Source: CAYZJD01 sp964478455 (GTDB taxonomy: Bacteria; Acidobacteriota; Terriglobia; Bryobacterales; Bryobacteraceae). Taken from it: a stretch of 36,834 bases of DNA. The stretch covers positions 1 through 36,834 of the forward strand of contig CAYZJD010000005.1 of the NCBI GenBank assembly GCA_964478455.1, given 5' to 3'. Under the pieces are notes generated by a model, which had not been told where the DNA came from, did no database searches, and was given only the letters and a program-made list of their open reading frames with translations. This document shows positions 7,231 to 14,787 of the stretch, piece after piece; within the stretch, counting starts at the first letter, position 1, and each line of letters opens with the position of its first letter. The translations under genes and the position numbers were made by a program.

Positions 7231-8478
7231 ATGGCGGCCAGTGACAATCCCACCCTCAGGATGACGCCGGTCTCCGTGCCGGAGCGCATCGAGATACTGG
7301 ACGTGCTGCGCGGCGCGGCGCTGTTCGGCATCATCGCGTCGAACATGCGAGCGTTCAACTCCCCTCAGGCGGCCTACGTTGACCACTCGCTGATGTGGAC
7401 AAGCGCCGCCGACAGGATCGCGCAAGGGTTTGTCGACCTCTTGATCACCGGCAAGTTCATCACCTTGTTCTCGTTCCTGTTCGGGATCGGCTTCGCGATG
7501 CAGATGGAGCGCGCCGGCGCCAGGGGTGTTTCGCCGCGCTCATTCTACCTGCGCCGTCTCGGCGTTCTCTTGCTGCTGGGTGTCGTGCATAGCCTCCTCC
7601 TCTGGTGGGGGGACATTCTTGCGCCGTACGCTCTCATGGGTTTCGCGCTGTTTGGGTTCCGAAAGCGGTCCCAGAAGACGGTCCTTCTCTGGGCAGCAGC
7701 CTGCTACGCGTGGCCGCTGGTGCTTTCCTGCGCGGTGCTGATTGCAGTCACGGCTGGAGTCTCGATCCCCATTCCGCCGAAGGCCACCGCCGAGGAACTG
7801 CAACGGATCAGCCAGGTCTTCTCGTCAGGCTCCTACGCGCAGATGTTCCAGGAACGCCTCAAAGAGATGGTCTTCAGCCTGATGGGTCTGGTCTTCTATT
7901 ACCCGCGCATTCTTGGCATCTTCCTGTTCGGGCTTTGGTGTTGGCGGGCGGGGATTGTCCGCAGCCTCGCTGGCCGGCGCTCTCTCCTGAGAAGGTGCCT
8001 GGGCTGGGGTCTGGCCGTGGGGCTTACCGGGAACGCGGTTGTGGTCGCGATCACGGAGATCTACCATCCGGATCCCATGAGGCCGAGCGTCCTCGGTTTC
8101 GTGCTCCTGGTCGTGAGCAGCATCGGGATGCCGACGCTCAGCATGTTCTATGCGTCGGCGCTTGCGCTGTTGCTCCGGTACACGGCCTGGCAGTCGAGGT
8201 TACGTCCATTCGCGGCGGTCGGCCGCACGGCGCTCAGCAACTACCTGCTACAGACCGTCATCTGCACGACCCTTTTCAACAGTTGGGGCTTCGGGCTCTA
8301 CGGGAAAGTGGGTCCGCTCGCCGGCCTGCTGCCGACCGTTCTCATCTACGGTGTGCAGGTCCCGTTGAGCGTCTGGTGGATTCGCCGTCACGCTTTCGGT
8401 CCCCTGGAACGGGTGTGGCGCACGCTCACATACGGTCGTTTGGGACCCATGGCGCGGGCCACCACGGAGGCGGCGTAG
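7231..8478 (+). CDS. DUF418 (YeiB-like) membrane protein
   Basis: A 415-residue polytopic inner-membrane protein. The N-terminal motif ERIEILDVLRGAALFGII is the signature of DUF418/YeiB proteins, a branch of the acyltransferase-3-like membrane superfamily. Several hydrophobic segments alternate with basic loops. The C-terminal block AAVGRTALSNYLLQTVICT followed by WGFGLYG is the conserved DUF418 core. Members are proposed transporters or membrane acyl-transfer proteins but are functionally uncharacterised. The start at 7231 is a choice between two in-frame ATGs, the other being 7261. Neither has a strong ribosome-binding site. It stands alone between the kelch and pseudouridine synthase genes. 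Confidence 0.88.
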   Translation: MAASDNPTLRMTPVSVPERIEILDVLRGAALFGIIASNMRAFNSPQAAYVDHSLMWTSAADRIAQGFVDLLITGKFITLFSFLFGIGFAMQMERAGARGVSPRSFYLRRLGVLLLLGVVHSLLLWWGDILAPYALMGFALFGFRKRSQKTVLLWAAACYAWPLVLSCAVLIAVTAGVSIPIPPKATAEELQRISQVFSSGSYAQMFQERLKEMVFSLMGLVFYYPRILGIFLFGLWCWRAGIVRSLAGRRSLLRRCLGWGLAVGLTGNAVVVAITEIYHPDPMRPSVLGFVLLVVSSIGMPTLSMFYASALALLLRYTAWQSRLRPFAAVGRTALSNYLLQTVICTTLFNSWGFGLYGKVGPLAGLLPTVLIYGVQVPLSVWWIRRHAFGPLERVWRTLTYGRLGPMARATTEAA

Positions 8479-8530
8479 CCAAGCGGGTGCGAACGTGAGC
8501 GGCGGCTGATATCTGCCAGCAGGAGGTAGT

Positions 8531-9322
8531 ATGCGCACGACAGGCCAGCGGCCGCTGAAGACGCTCGAGCGGGTGCTGTCGAAAGCGGGGCTTGGGTCAC
8601 GAAGCGAGGCGCGGCGGTGGATTGCGACGGGCCGTGTGCGGGTGAACGGGAAGCTGATCCAGACGCCGGACCACTGGGTAGACCTCGAGCGCGACCGCGT
8701 GACCTTTGATGGCAAGCCGGTCCGCGCAGGCCGCAAGATCTATCTGCTTCTGTACAAGCCCAAGGGCTATCTGACGACGTACAAGGACCCCGAAGGCCGG
8801 CCGACGGTTTACGATCTGCTGCGAGACGTCGAGGAATGGGTGTTTCCGGTGGGACGGCTCGACCGCGAGACGAGCGGGCTGCTGGTGATGACCAACGATA
8901 CGCAGTTCGCCGAGCGGCTGACGAACCCGGAATACAAGGCGCCGAAGACGTATCTCGTCAAGGCATCGACGCTGCTCGGCGACGAACAGTTGGAGCAACT
9001 CCGCCGGGGCGTGACGCTCAAGGATGGGCCGACGAGCCCGGCCCTCGTGACGCGACTCCGAGATGCAGGCGGCCGGACGTTCTTCGAGGTTACAATCACG
9101 GAAGGCCGGAACCGGCAGGTGCGGCGGATGGTGGAGGCGGTGGGCAGCAAAGTGCTGAAGCTCGTGCGGACAGCCATCGGTCCGGTGAGGATCGGTGATC
9201 TCGAGATCGGCAAGTACCGCAGGCTGACGCGGCGGGAAGTGGAGGCGGTCGGCGGTCGTGAGAGGCGGGGCAAGCCGGGAGGCTTACCCTACCCGGCGGC
9301 GATCCGCGCGAAGGACGAGTAG
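8531..9322 (+). CDS. RsuA/RluB-family pseudouridine synthase
   Basis: This 263-residue enzyme converts a specific uridine in rRNA to pseudouridine. An S4 RNA-binding domain covers about residues 10-62 (LERVLSKAGLGSRSEARRWI, VRVNGK). The catalytic domain contains PVGRLDRETSGLL with catalytic Asp111 and the family block YLLLYKPKGYLTT. The length and the S4 domain fit RluB/RluE/RluF or RsuA. I would favour RluB (23S rRNA) but cannot prove the target. AGGAGG sits 5 nt before the ATG. The 3' end overlaps the convergent MFS gene by 39 bp and includes the 24-bp repeat at 9269-9292, which is translated here as GKPGGLPY. Confidence 0.93.
   Translation: MRTTGQRPLKTLERVLSKAGLGSRSEARRWIATGRVRVNGKLIQTPDHWVDLERDRVTFDGKPVRAGRKIYLLLYKPKGYLTTYKDPEGRPTVYDLLRDVEEWVFPVGRLDRETSGLLVMTNDTQFAERLTNPEYKAPKTYLVKASTLLGDEQLEQLRRGVTLKDGPTSPALVTRLRDAGGRTFFEVTITEGRNRQVRRMVEAVGSKVLKLVRTAIGPVRIGDLEIGKYRRLTRREVEAVGGRERRGKPGGLPYPAAIRAKDE
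9269..9292. repeat. 24-bp dispersed hairpin repeat, copy 1
   Basis: The 24 bases starting GGCAAGCCGGGAGGC and ending TTACCCTAC are identical to 20806-20829. They fold as AAGCC/GGCTT around GGGA, extended by GG/CC across one C-A mismatch. Here the element is coding on both strands: it forms the C-terminal codons of the pseudouridine synthase and contains the TAA stop of the convergent MFS gene (9284-9286). Confidence 0.8.
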
Positions 9323-10459
9323 CTGCAAAACGAAGATCATCGTCGCGTTGGCTATGAGGAGCAGGAGGCCGCGGCGGAGGCCGAACGCGGCCGAGATCTG
9401 GCCCGCGGCCCAGGGCGCCGACATTCCCCCGACAAGCGCGATGGCAAACAAGATGCCGAAGGCGGTGCCGGAGCGTTCGGCGAAGCGGGCCCCGGCGAAT
9501 GCGAGCGTAACGGGATAGATGCCCGAGAATCCGAGGCCGATGAGGACTACGGCGCCGGCGGCGGATGCGAGCGAGGCCGACGTCACGAGAAGCGCCGCGC
9601 CGGCGGCGGCAAGGATGGCGCACGCTAGAATCACGGTGCTTCCTTTAATTCTCAGAACCAGCCGGCTGAGCACGATGCGCGCGGCCATGATCGCGCCCCA
9701 GTAGGCCGCGAGCAAGTAAGAAGCAGCCGGAATCGGACTCCCCAACTCGCGTGTGAGGAAGGTCGAGATGTAGCCGCCGGCGGTGAACTCGTTGCCGGAC
9801 TGAAAGAACAGCAGAAAGCCGAGCAGCAACACGAGCGGGTCGCGCGCGAGGCGGGCGGCTTCAGCGAACTGGAGGCTCTGAGCGGCCTTGGCGGCTGGAA
9901 ACGCAAGCGACAACACAATCCCGGCGAGCGCGAAGCTGAGCCCGGCAGCGATGAAGAGAATGCGCGCCAGACCCAGTGCTTCGACGAGCGAGCCGATGAA
10001 AAACGGGATGAACAGCGCGCCGAAGCCGAAGAAGATCCCGAGGATGTTCAGCGCCGAGCTCTTCTTGCGCGGGTCCTCGTGCAGGTCGGCGACGAGGGTG
10101 TTCGTGCTCCCGTTGAGCGCGCCGCCGCCGAGGCCGAGCAGCACGACTCCGGCGAGCACGTCGCGGTAATCTCCGGCTGTGGCGATGCGGGCGAGAGCAG
10201 CGGCCGTGAGCAGCGCGCCGGTCGCCAGGCCGAGCTTGATGCCGAAGCGGTCCATCAGCGCGCCGAGTGCGAGCATGCATAGGAGCATGGCGAAGTTCAT
10301 GCCGAGGAAGAGGTTGCCCGCCTGCGCAAGATCGAAGCGGAGACGGCCGGCCAGCAGCGGCAGCGCCGCGCCGAGCACGGCCATCACGACGCCGAACAGG
10401 AACATGCCGGCGAAGGCGGCGCCAGTGAGCCAGCGTTTCTGGATCGCGCCTCCGGTCAT
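9284..10459 (-). CDS. MFS transporter (sugar-type)
   Basis: A 391-residue major-facilitator transporter with about 12 hydrophobic segments. The loop GALMDRFGIKLGL is the family A-like motif between TM2 and TM3, and LADLHEDPRKKSSALNILGIFFGFGALFIP lies, in pieces, in the middle helices. Its start ATG overlaps the stop of the SIS gene by 4 nt (ATGA, 10456-10459), indicating translational coupling. It closes a codirectional run that includes ROK and SIS proteins, so uptake of a sugar or amino sugar is the reasonable guess. The TAA stop lies inside the repeat at 9269-9292 and the gene overlaps the convergent pseudouridine synthase gene. Confidence 0.9.
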   Translation of the reverse strand: MTGGAIQKRWLTGAAFAGMFLFGVVMAVLGAALPLLAGRLRFDLAQAGNLFLGMNFAMLLCMLALGALMDRFGIKLGLATGALLTAAALARIATAGDYRDVLAGVVLLGLGGGALNGSTNTLVADLHEDPRKKSSALNILGIFFGFGALFIPFFIGSLVEALGLARILFIAAGLSFALAGIVLSLAFPAAKAAQSLQFAEAARLARDPLVLLLGFLLFFQSGNEFTAGGYISTFLTRELGSPIPAASYLLAAYWGAIMAARIVLSRLVLRIKGSTVILACAILAAAGAALLVTSASLASAAGAVVLIGLGFSGIYPVTLAFAGARFAERSGTAFGILFAIALVGGMSAPWAAGQISAAFGLRRGLLLLIANATMIFVLQLLVLRADRRRVG

Positions 10460-11211
10460 GGATGCCGGGCGTAGACGAAGCGGGTGAAGGCCTCGAAGAC
10501 CTTCTGGTTGTGGTCCCCCGCGACACCCGGGACATTGGGCGAGACGAAGGTGGTGAGGTCGAAGCCCCGGTCGGCGAGGCGCGTACCGGTCTCCGCAACG
10601 AGGGCCATGGCGATGAAGACGGCGGCGATCGTGGAGCCGGCGGCGACAGGCTCGCGCTTGCCGATATCCACGAGGGCGTCTTCCGGTGGCACGCAGTTGT
10701 CGATGGCGATGTCGGCAACGTCAGACAGGCGCTTGCCGCTCGAATGGGTCGGCGCGGCGATGCGGGCGTTGGCGTGCGACGACACGGTGATGACTGTCAG
10801 TCCCTTCTTCTTCGCTTCGAGCGCCACTTCGATGGGGGCGGCATTGAGCCCGCCGTGCGAGAAGACGAGCATGCAGTCGCCGGCCTCGAGCGAGTAGCTG
10901 CGGAGGAAGACTTCGGCGTACCCTTCCGTTCGTTCGAGCCAGAGCAGTTCACGCGCGCCGCCGGGACCGATGACGTTGAACCACATCAGGCGCGGATCGT
11001 AGAGCGGGAAGAATCCAACGAAAGTACCGTAGCGAGGGAAGATGTCCTGGACGGGGATGACCGAGTGGCCGCTGCCGAACAAGTAGACGCGCTTGCCGGC
11101 GGCGATAGCGGCGGCCATGGCTTCGCCGGCGCGCTCGATAGGCTCCTTCTGCGTGGAGTGGATGCTGTCGATGACTTCGCGGATGCGTTCGTAGTATTTG
11201 TGCGCGGACAT
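10456..11211 (-). CDS. SIS-domain phosphosugar-binding protein
   Basis: The protein has 251 residues and is a single SIS (sugar isomerase) domain. RVYLFGSGHS (residues 41-50) forms the phosphosugar-binding turn, and MLVFSHGGLNAAPIEVA and VITVSSHAN are the second and third family blocks. The long N-terminal helix and the length resemble the uncharacterised COG4821/UPF0309 group rather than GlmS or MurQ. Catalysis is therefore unproven and it may bind, isomerise or deaminate a sugar phosphate. The neighbours are a coupled MFS transporter downstream and, upstream past one gene, a ROK protein. Together they suggest uptake, phosphorylation and conversion of a sugar. The ribosome-binding site is weak. 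Confidence 0.88.
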   Translation of the reverse strand: MSAHKYYERIREVIDSIHSTQKEPIERAGEAMAAAIAAGKRVYLFGSGHSVIPVQDIFPRYGTFVGFFPLYDPRLMWFNVIGPGGARELLWLERTEGYAEVFLRSYSLEAGDCMLVFSHGGLNAAPIEVALEAKKKGLTVITVSSHANARIAAPTHSSGKRLSDVADIAIDNCVPPEDALVDIGKREPVAAGSTIAAVFIAMALVAETGTRLADRGFDLTTFVSPNVPGVAGDHNQKVFEAFTRFVYARHP

Positions 11212-11259
11212 ATCTATCTAGTAGGCCACAATTCGGGAGTGGGTGACCGCTGGAACGGC

Positions 11260-12303
11260 TCAGGTCGCGGGCCGGCGGTAGCATTGGAGCACGTAACGGG
11301 CAAAACAGGTCAGCCACTTGCTCGGTTTTCCTTTGGTTTCGACGTCCACCAGCATCTTGCCGTTCAGTGAGTTCTCCAGGATCCAGCGGCCGCCGGGCGT
11401 CTGCTTGTGTTCGATCGCGAGAAGCGTCTTCTCCATTCGCGGCGAGTACGGCACGCCGAGCCGCGCCAGGGCATACATTGCCTCAAGGGCGTCCGAGTTG
11501 TAATGGAGAGGGAAGCCGAACTTCAACCAGCCGGCCTTGGCTTCACGTTCACCGAAGCCCTGTTCCGCGAGGAAGCTCTGTCGTTCGCGGACAACCCATT
11601 CTTTCACCGTCTGGCCTTTCAGCAGGCTGGCGGCCTTCGGCTGGCGCTCGAGGATTCGCTGCCAGGCTTTGCGGTTCCCCGGCACGTAGACGAACACTTC
11701 GTTCTCCAGCAGGTTGTTCACCAGCAGTTGGATGGCGGCCCGGATGGCGGGCGAGCGCTTCTCCGGCGGCGACTCGGCAAAGCAAAGAAGCAACTTCGGC
11801 TGGGCCATGTAGCAGCGGTGCAGCAGCGAGTAGTCCATCACCGTGCACTCGATGCCACCTTGGGCGTTGATCCTGCGGGCGAGCGCTTCCCGCTGCTCTT
11901 CGACCACGGGGTGCGCGTCATAGCCAAGCCGGGTCAAGGCGGCGAGAATGTTCGCTGTCAGACACTGCCCGCCGGCCTTGGAAACCCATGTGGTCCTGGC
12001 CAGGATGCGCTCGGCGAGCCGGGCGATGCGAGGGTCTTCGCCGGCCAGAAACTGGCCAAGGAAGATGAGTTGCCAGTACTTGCCGGTGTACTTCCAGTAG
12101 GCCCGGTCATCGTCGTCATCGAGGAAGCCGTCCGTTCGCGCCAGGATCGCCTGGGTCACCTCGTAATTGCCGAGCTTCGCCTTGGCAGCCTGAACCTCGC
12201 GGTCGCGGGCAGGCTTGCCGAGCAGATTCGTAAGGGTGAGATAACGAACTGGTGGATTGTCTGGCTCCAGGAGCCATTTCAGCACCTCGTCGCGTTCGGC
12301 CAT
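11260..12303 (-). CDS. unknown alpha/alpha-toroid-like protein
   Basis: A 347-residue soluble protein with no signal peptide. It begins MAERDEVLKWLLEPDNPPVR and contains repeating helical hairpins with short conserved turns (WKYTGKYWQLIFLGQ, GQCLTANILAALTRLGY, GWLKFGFPLHYNSDALEAMYALARLG, GRWILENS). This pattern resembles squalene-cyclase or prenyltransferase-type alpha/alpha barrels, but I see no DXDD or QW catalytic motifs. Function is unknown. The ATG at 12303 with GGAGC 4 nt upstream is chosen over a longer frame that would overlap the ROK gene. It lies 19 nt after ROK and 48 nt before SIS on the same strand, so it likely belongs to the same sugar-related operon. Confidence 0.78.
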   Translation of the reverse strand: MAERDEVLKWLLEPDNPPVRYLTLTNLLGKPARDREVQAAKAKLGNYEVTQAILARTDGFLDDDDDRAYWKYTGKYWQLIFLGQFLAGEDPRIARLAERILARTTWVSKAGGQCLTANILAALTRLGYDAHPVVEEQREALARRINAQGGIECTVMDYSLLHRCYMAQPKLLLCFAESPPEKRSPAIRAAIQLLVNNLLENEVFVYVPGNRKAWQRILERQPKAASLLKGQTVKEWVVRERQSFLAEQGFGEREAKAGWLKFGFPLHYNSDALEAMYALARLGVPYSPRMEKTLLAIEHKQTPGGRWILENSLNGKMLVDVETKGKPSKWLTCFARYVLQCYRRPAT

Positions 12304-12322
12304 GGTTGCTCCTTTGCGGCCC

Positions 12323-13186
12323 TTACGCAATGGCGTCGAGCGCCAGTTTGGCCGCACCGATGAGCGCTGCGTCTTCACCTAACTGCGTCAGCTCGATTCG
12401 CCCCTGCCGGGCGGCGATGGGCTGCGCCCAGTCGTGCGCCTCGCGGCGGATCGTGTCGAGCATCAAGTCGCACGCCTGCATCAGCCCGCCGCCGAGGACA
12501 ACGATCTGCGGGTTGAGAACGCTGATGAGGTTGGCGATGCCCATGCCAAGGTAGCGCGCGGTCTCCTCGATCGCGCCGAGCGCGGCGGCGTCGCCGCGGC
12601 GGGCGGCTTCCACAACTTCCTCGGCGTTGCGTGCGCCGAGCCTTCGGGCCAGCCCGGGGCCGGCCGACTCCGCTTCCCAGCAGCCGACCCTGCGGTACGT
12701 CTCGTTCATCTCGGGATTCAGGGCGAACCAGCCGACGGCACCCGCGATGTCGCTTGCGCCGCGGATCAGCCGGCCGCCGCTGAGGATGCCGGCGCCGATG
12801 CCGGTGCCGACCGCAAGGAACACCACGTCGGTGCACTCCTGCGCCACGCCTTTCCACTGTTCGCCGAGAACACACGCGGCGCGGTCGCTGTCGACGACGA
12901 TGGGAACGGGAAGCAGGGCCTCGATTTCCCGGCGCAGCGGGATGTGGTCCCAGCCGGGGATGTTCGGCGCCCACACGCGCCCGGTAGCCGCGTAGTAGAT
13001 CCCTGGTATGGCGACCCCCACCGCGCGTATGCCGTCCCAAGATGGGGCAACCTGGCGCGCCGCCTCGGCCACCCGGGAGACCGCGTTCGTCCCGGTGGGC
13101 AGCTTGACCTTACGGATGATACTGCCGCCAGCATCGACGAGGGCGGCGGCGATCTTCGTTCCGCCGACATCGACCGCGACGACCAT
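12323..13186 (-). CDS. ROK-family protein lacking the zinc motif
   Basis: The protein has 287 residues with the actin-like ATPase fold of ROK sugar kinases. The phosphate-1 loop is VDVGGTKI (residues 5-12), the putative catalytic Asp is D101 in VVDSDRAACVLGE, and GTGIGAG (about 127-133) is the phosphate-2 region. It has no N-terminal helix-turn-helix, so it is an enzyme-type ROK (glucokinase, ManNAc kinase and similar), not a repressor. The usual His plus CxCGxxGCxE zinc-binding segment is absent. Only GCWEAESAG (168-176) remains, so substrate specificity or stability may differ. Context with SIS and MFS genes suggests sugar phosphorylation. The start has no strong ribosome-binding site. Confidence 0.88.
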   Translation of the reverse strand: MVVAVDVGGTKIAAALVDAGGSIIRKVKLPTGTNAVSRVAEAARQVAPSWDGIRAVGVAIPGIYYAATGRVWAPNIPGWDHIPLRREIEALLPVPIVVDSDRAACVLGEQWKGVAQECTDVVFLAVGTGIGAGILSGGRLIRGASDIAGAVGWFALNPEMNETYRRVGCWEAESAGPGLARRLGARNAEEVVEAARRGDAAALGAIEETARYLGMGIANLISVLNPQIVVLGGGLMQACDLMLDTIRREAHDWAQPIAARQGRIELTQLGEDAALIGAAKLALDAIA

Positions 13187-13199
13187 GAGACCGATTATG

Positions 13200-13267
13200 T
13201 CTCACCGCGGAGACACAGAGGGGCAAAGAAAGCGCTCTTGGTGGTCTTGGTGTCTTGGTGGTGAGAT
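13200..13267. repeat. CTCACC-type imperfect inverted repeat
   Basis: The left arm begins CTCACCGCGGAGACACAGAG (13201). The right arm (about 13237-13266), read on the minus strand, begins CTCACCACCAAGACACCAAG. The arms agree at their outer ends (CTCACC) and at AGACAC but differ elsewhere, as in a decayed hairpin. The element begins 2 nt after the stop codon of the fucose-isomerase-like gene, between it and the ROK gene. It is probably a dispersed non-coding element. Confidence 0.65.
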
Positions 13268-13269
13268 CT

Positions 13270-14670
13270 CTATCCCTCCTCTACGACCTTGAAGCCAAGC
13301 AGCGCGCTGATCTGCTCCACGGGGCGCTTGAAGTCGCCGTAATAAGTGACACGGTGCCACCCGTGGCGGTCCCACTCGGTGACGATCTTGTTCACGTCCT
13401 TCACCTGGGCGGCGAGCTTGGTGCGGCACGCCTTGTCCTCGTCGATGTTGGCGACAACCACCGCCTGGTGAAGGATGACTTCTTTCAGGATGGGGTGGTA
13501 CTTCAGCGTCGTGGTCATTTGGCCGACGGGGAGCAGCGAGCGCACCGACGCGCCCTTGCGATCCTCCGAGTGGCTGCGGATGTGATACGGGCTGGCTGGA
13601 CCGTTCGGGCCGAAGACCTTGGCCGGCGCGACGCAGTGCGCGTAAATGATCTGGTTCTTCGCGGTATCGAGGACAGGATCGGAGATGTAGCCGGGCCGGC
13701 CGGTGAGGTACGCCATCAGCAGCATGGTGATGGTGGACTGAAGGTCGGCTTCACAAGCGCCCACGTTGCCCTCGTTGAGAAACTGGAACAAGCCGAGGCA
13801 CGGATAGGCAGGGAGATTGCCGCCGTAGTAGAGGTTGAGGCAATCGATGGTCAGCGCGCGCGATTTATGCTGCTCTATCAGAGTGCGCATGGCGACGTAC
13901 ATCGCGCCGGACTTCTCGATCTCCTCGGGCGACGGTTCGACGATCTTCTTGGCCTCTTTCATCCAGCGGGCGGCGGCCTTCTTGGCTTCGGTCCGATCGG
14001 CGTTGCCGTAGGCCTCGTTGATCTCGGCGCCCGTGATGCGAATGACCTTGGTGCCGAAGAGTTCCTCGATGGGCTTGGCGTTGGCCGAGGGGTCGCGGTC
14101 GGTGACGTCGAGGATCACCGACCGGCTGAGCTGCTTCATCACCTCGAAGTTGCGGATTCCCTGCACCACGTCTTCGAAGCGGGTGGAGGAGACCCCGGCG
14201 ACCCTGTAACCCTTCCGTTTCGCCTCCGACATCGCGATCAGAAATTCGCCCGAGCCGCCGTAAAGGTCGTCGACAAAGAGCGCCGGGCGTCCGGCGGCGG
14301 CGATGGTGCGGCCCGCGCCTGTCCACAGTCCGAGCATGTAGACAACGTAGCCGTGGACTTCAGCGTCCGCCTCGAGGATCTTCTTGGCGTCTTCGACGTT
14401 CTGAGCCGTCGCCGTGCGGAACTCGACGTTCGGACACGCCTGGCGTAGCCGCGCAGCCAGTTCTTCCTTGCGCTTCTCGTAATCGAAGCCCTGATACGGC
14501 CAGGTGGGCTTCTCAGGCGGAATGTGACTGAACACCAGCCGCAGGACCGTTTTGTCCGTTGACGCGGCTAACGCGGAGGAAGACTTCGCGCCCAAGGCCG
14601 GGCATGATGCGGCCGCGCAGGCGGTGCAGCCGGCCAGAAAATGACGCCTGCTCCATTGCGGATGATCCAT
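13270..14670 (-). CDS. TAT-exported L-fucose/L-arabinose isomerase-like protein
   Basis: A 466-residue protein. The N-terminus WSRRHFLAGCTACAAASC is a twin-arginine signal, possibly with a lipoprotein-like LAGC. The body resembles the fucose/arabinose isomerase fold: an N-terminal Rossmann-like region and a C-terminal part with GACEADLQSTITMLLMAYL, ISDP and IIYAHC then SPYHIRSH. Candidate metal or catalytic residues are E307, D331 and one of H345/H363. Sugar isomerases normally act in the cytosol on aldose/ketose pairs, so an exported version is unusual. AGGAGA lies about 8 nt before the ATG. It sits between the phosphotransacylase and ROK genes and is separated from both by inverted repeats, so it may be expressed at its own level. 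Confidence 0.85.
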   Translation of the reverse strand: MDHPQWSRRHFLAGCTACAAASCPALGAKSSSALAASTDKTVLRLVFSHIPPEKPTWPYQGFDYEKRKEELAARLRQACPNVEFRTATAQNVEDAKKILEADAEVHGYVVYMLGLWTGAGRTIAAAGRPALFVDDLYGGSGEFLIAMSEAKRKGYRVAGVSSTRFEDVVQGIRNFEVMKQLSRSVILDVTDRDPSANAKPIEELFGTKVIRITGAEINEAYGNADRTEAKKAAARWMKEAKKIVEPSPEEIEKSGAMYVAMRTLIEQHKSRALTIDCLNLYYGGNLPAYPCLGLFQFLNEGNVGACEADLQSTITMLLMAYLTGRPGYISDPVLDTAKNQIIYAHCVAPAKVFGPNGPASPYHIRSHSEDRKGASVRSLLPVGQMTTTLKYHPILKEVILHQAVVVANIDEDKACRTKLAAQVKDVNKIVTEWDRHGWHRVTYYGDFKRPVEQISALLGFKVVEEG

Positions 14671-14715
14671 GATCTGAATCTCCTATAAAAGACCTGAAAA
14701 TCCTCTACAGGATAC

Positions 14716-14787
14716 AACCGCAGAGGCGCGGAGGGCACAGAGGTCTTTTGGGTGTTGTTCCTCCGTGTTCTCTGCGTCTCTGCGGTT
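14716..14787. repeat. 72-bp inverted repeat (CCGCAGAG type) at ptb stop codon
   Basis: A 28-nt left arm beginning AACCGCAGAGGCGCGGAGGG (14716-14743) faces a 28-nt right arm (14760-14787) whose minus-strand reading begins AACCGCAGAGACGCAGAGAA, around a 16-nt loop. The arms differ at five positions, all purine transitions. In the RNA most become G-U pairs, so a long stem is kept. The right arm overlaps the TAA stop of the ptb-like gene (14786-14788). The element lies between that gene and the downstream isomerase-like gene. Confidence 0.85.

Noticed and set aside
13200..14787. CRISPR array from the purine-rich repeats
   Set aside because: There are only two separated inverted repeats, no regular spacing or spacers, and no cas genes.
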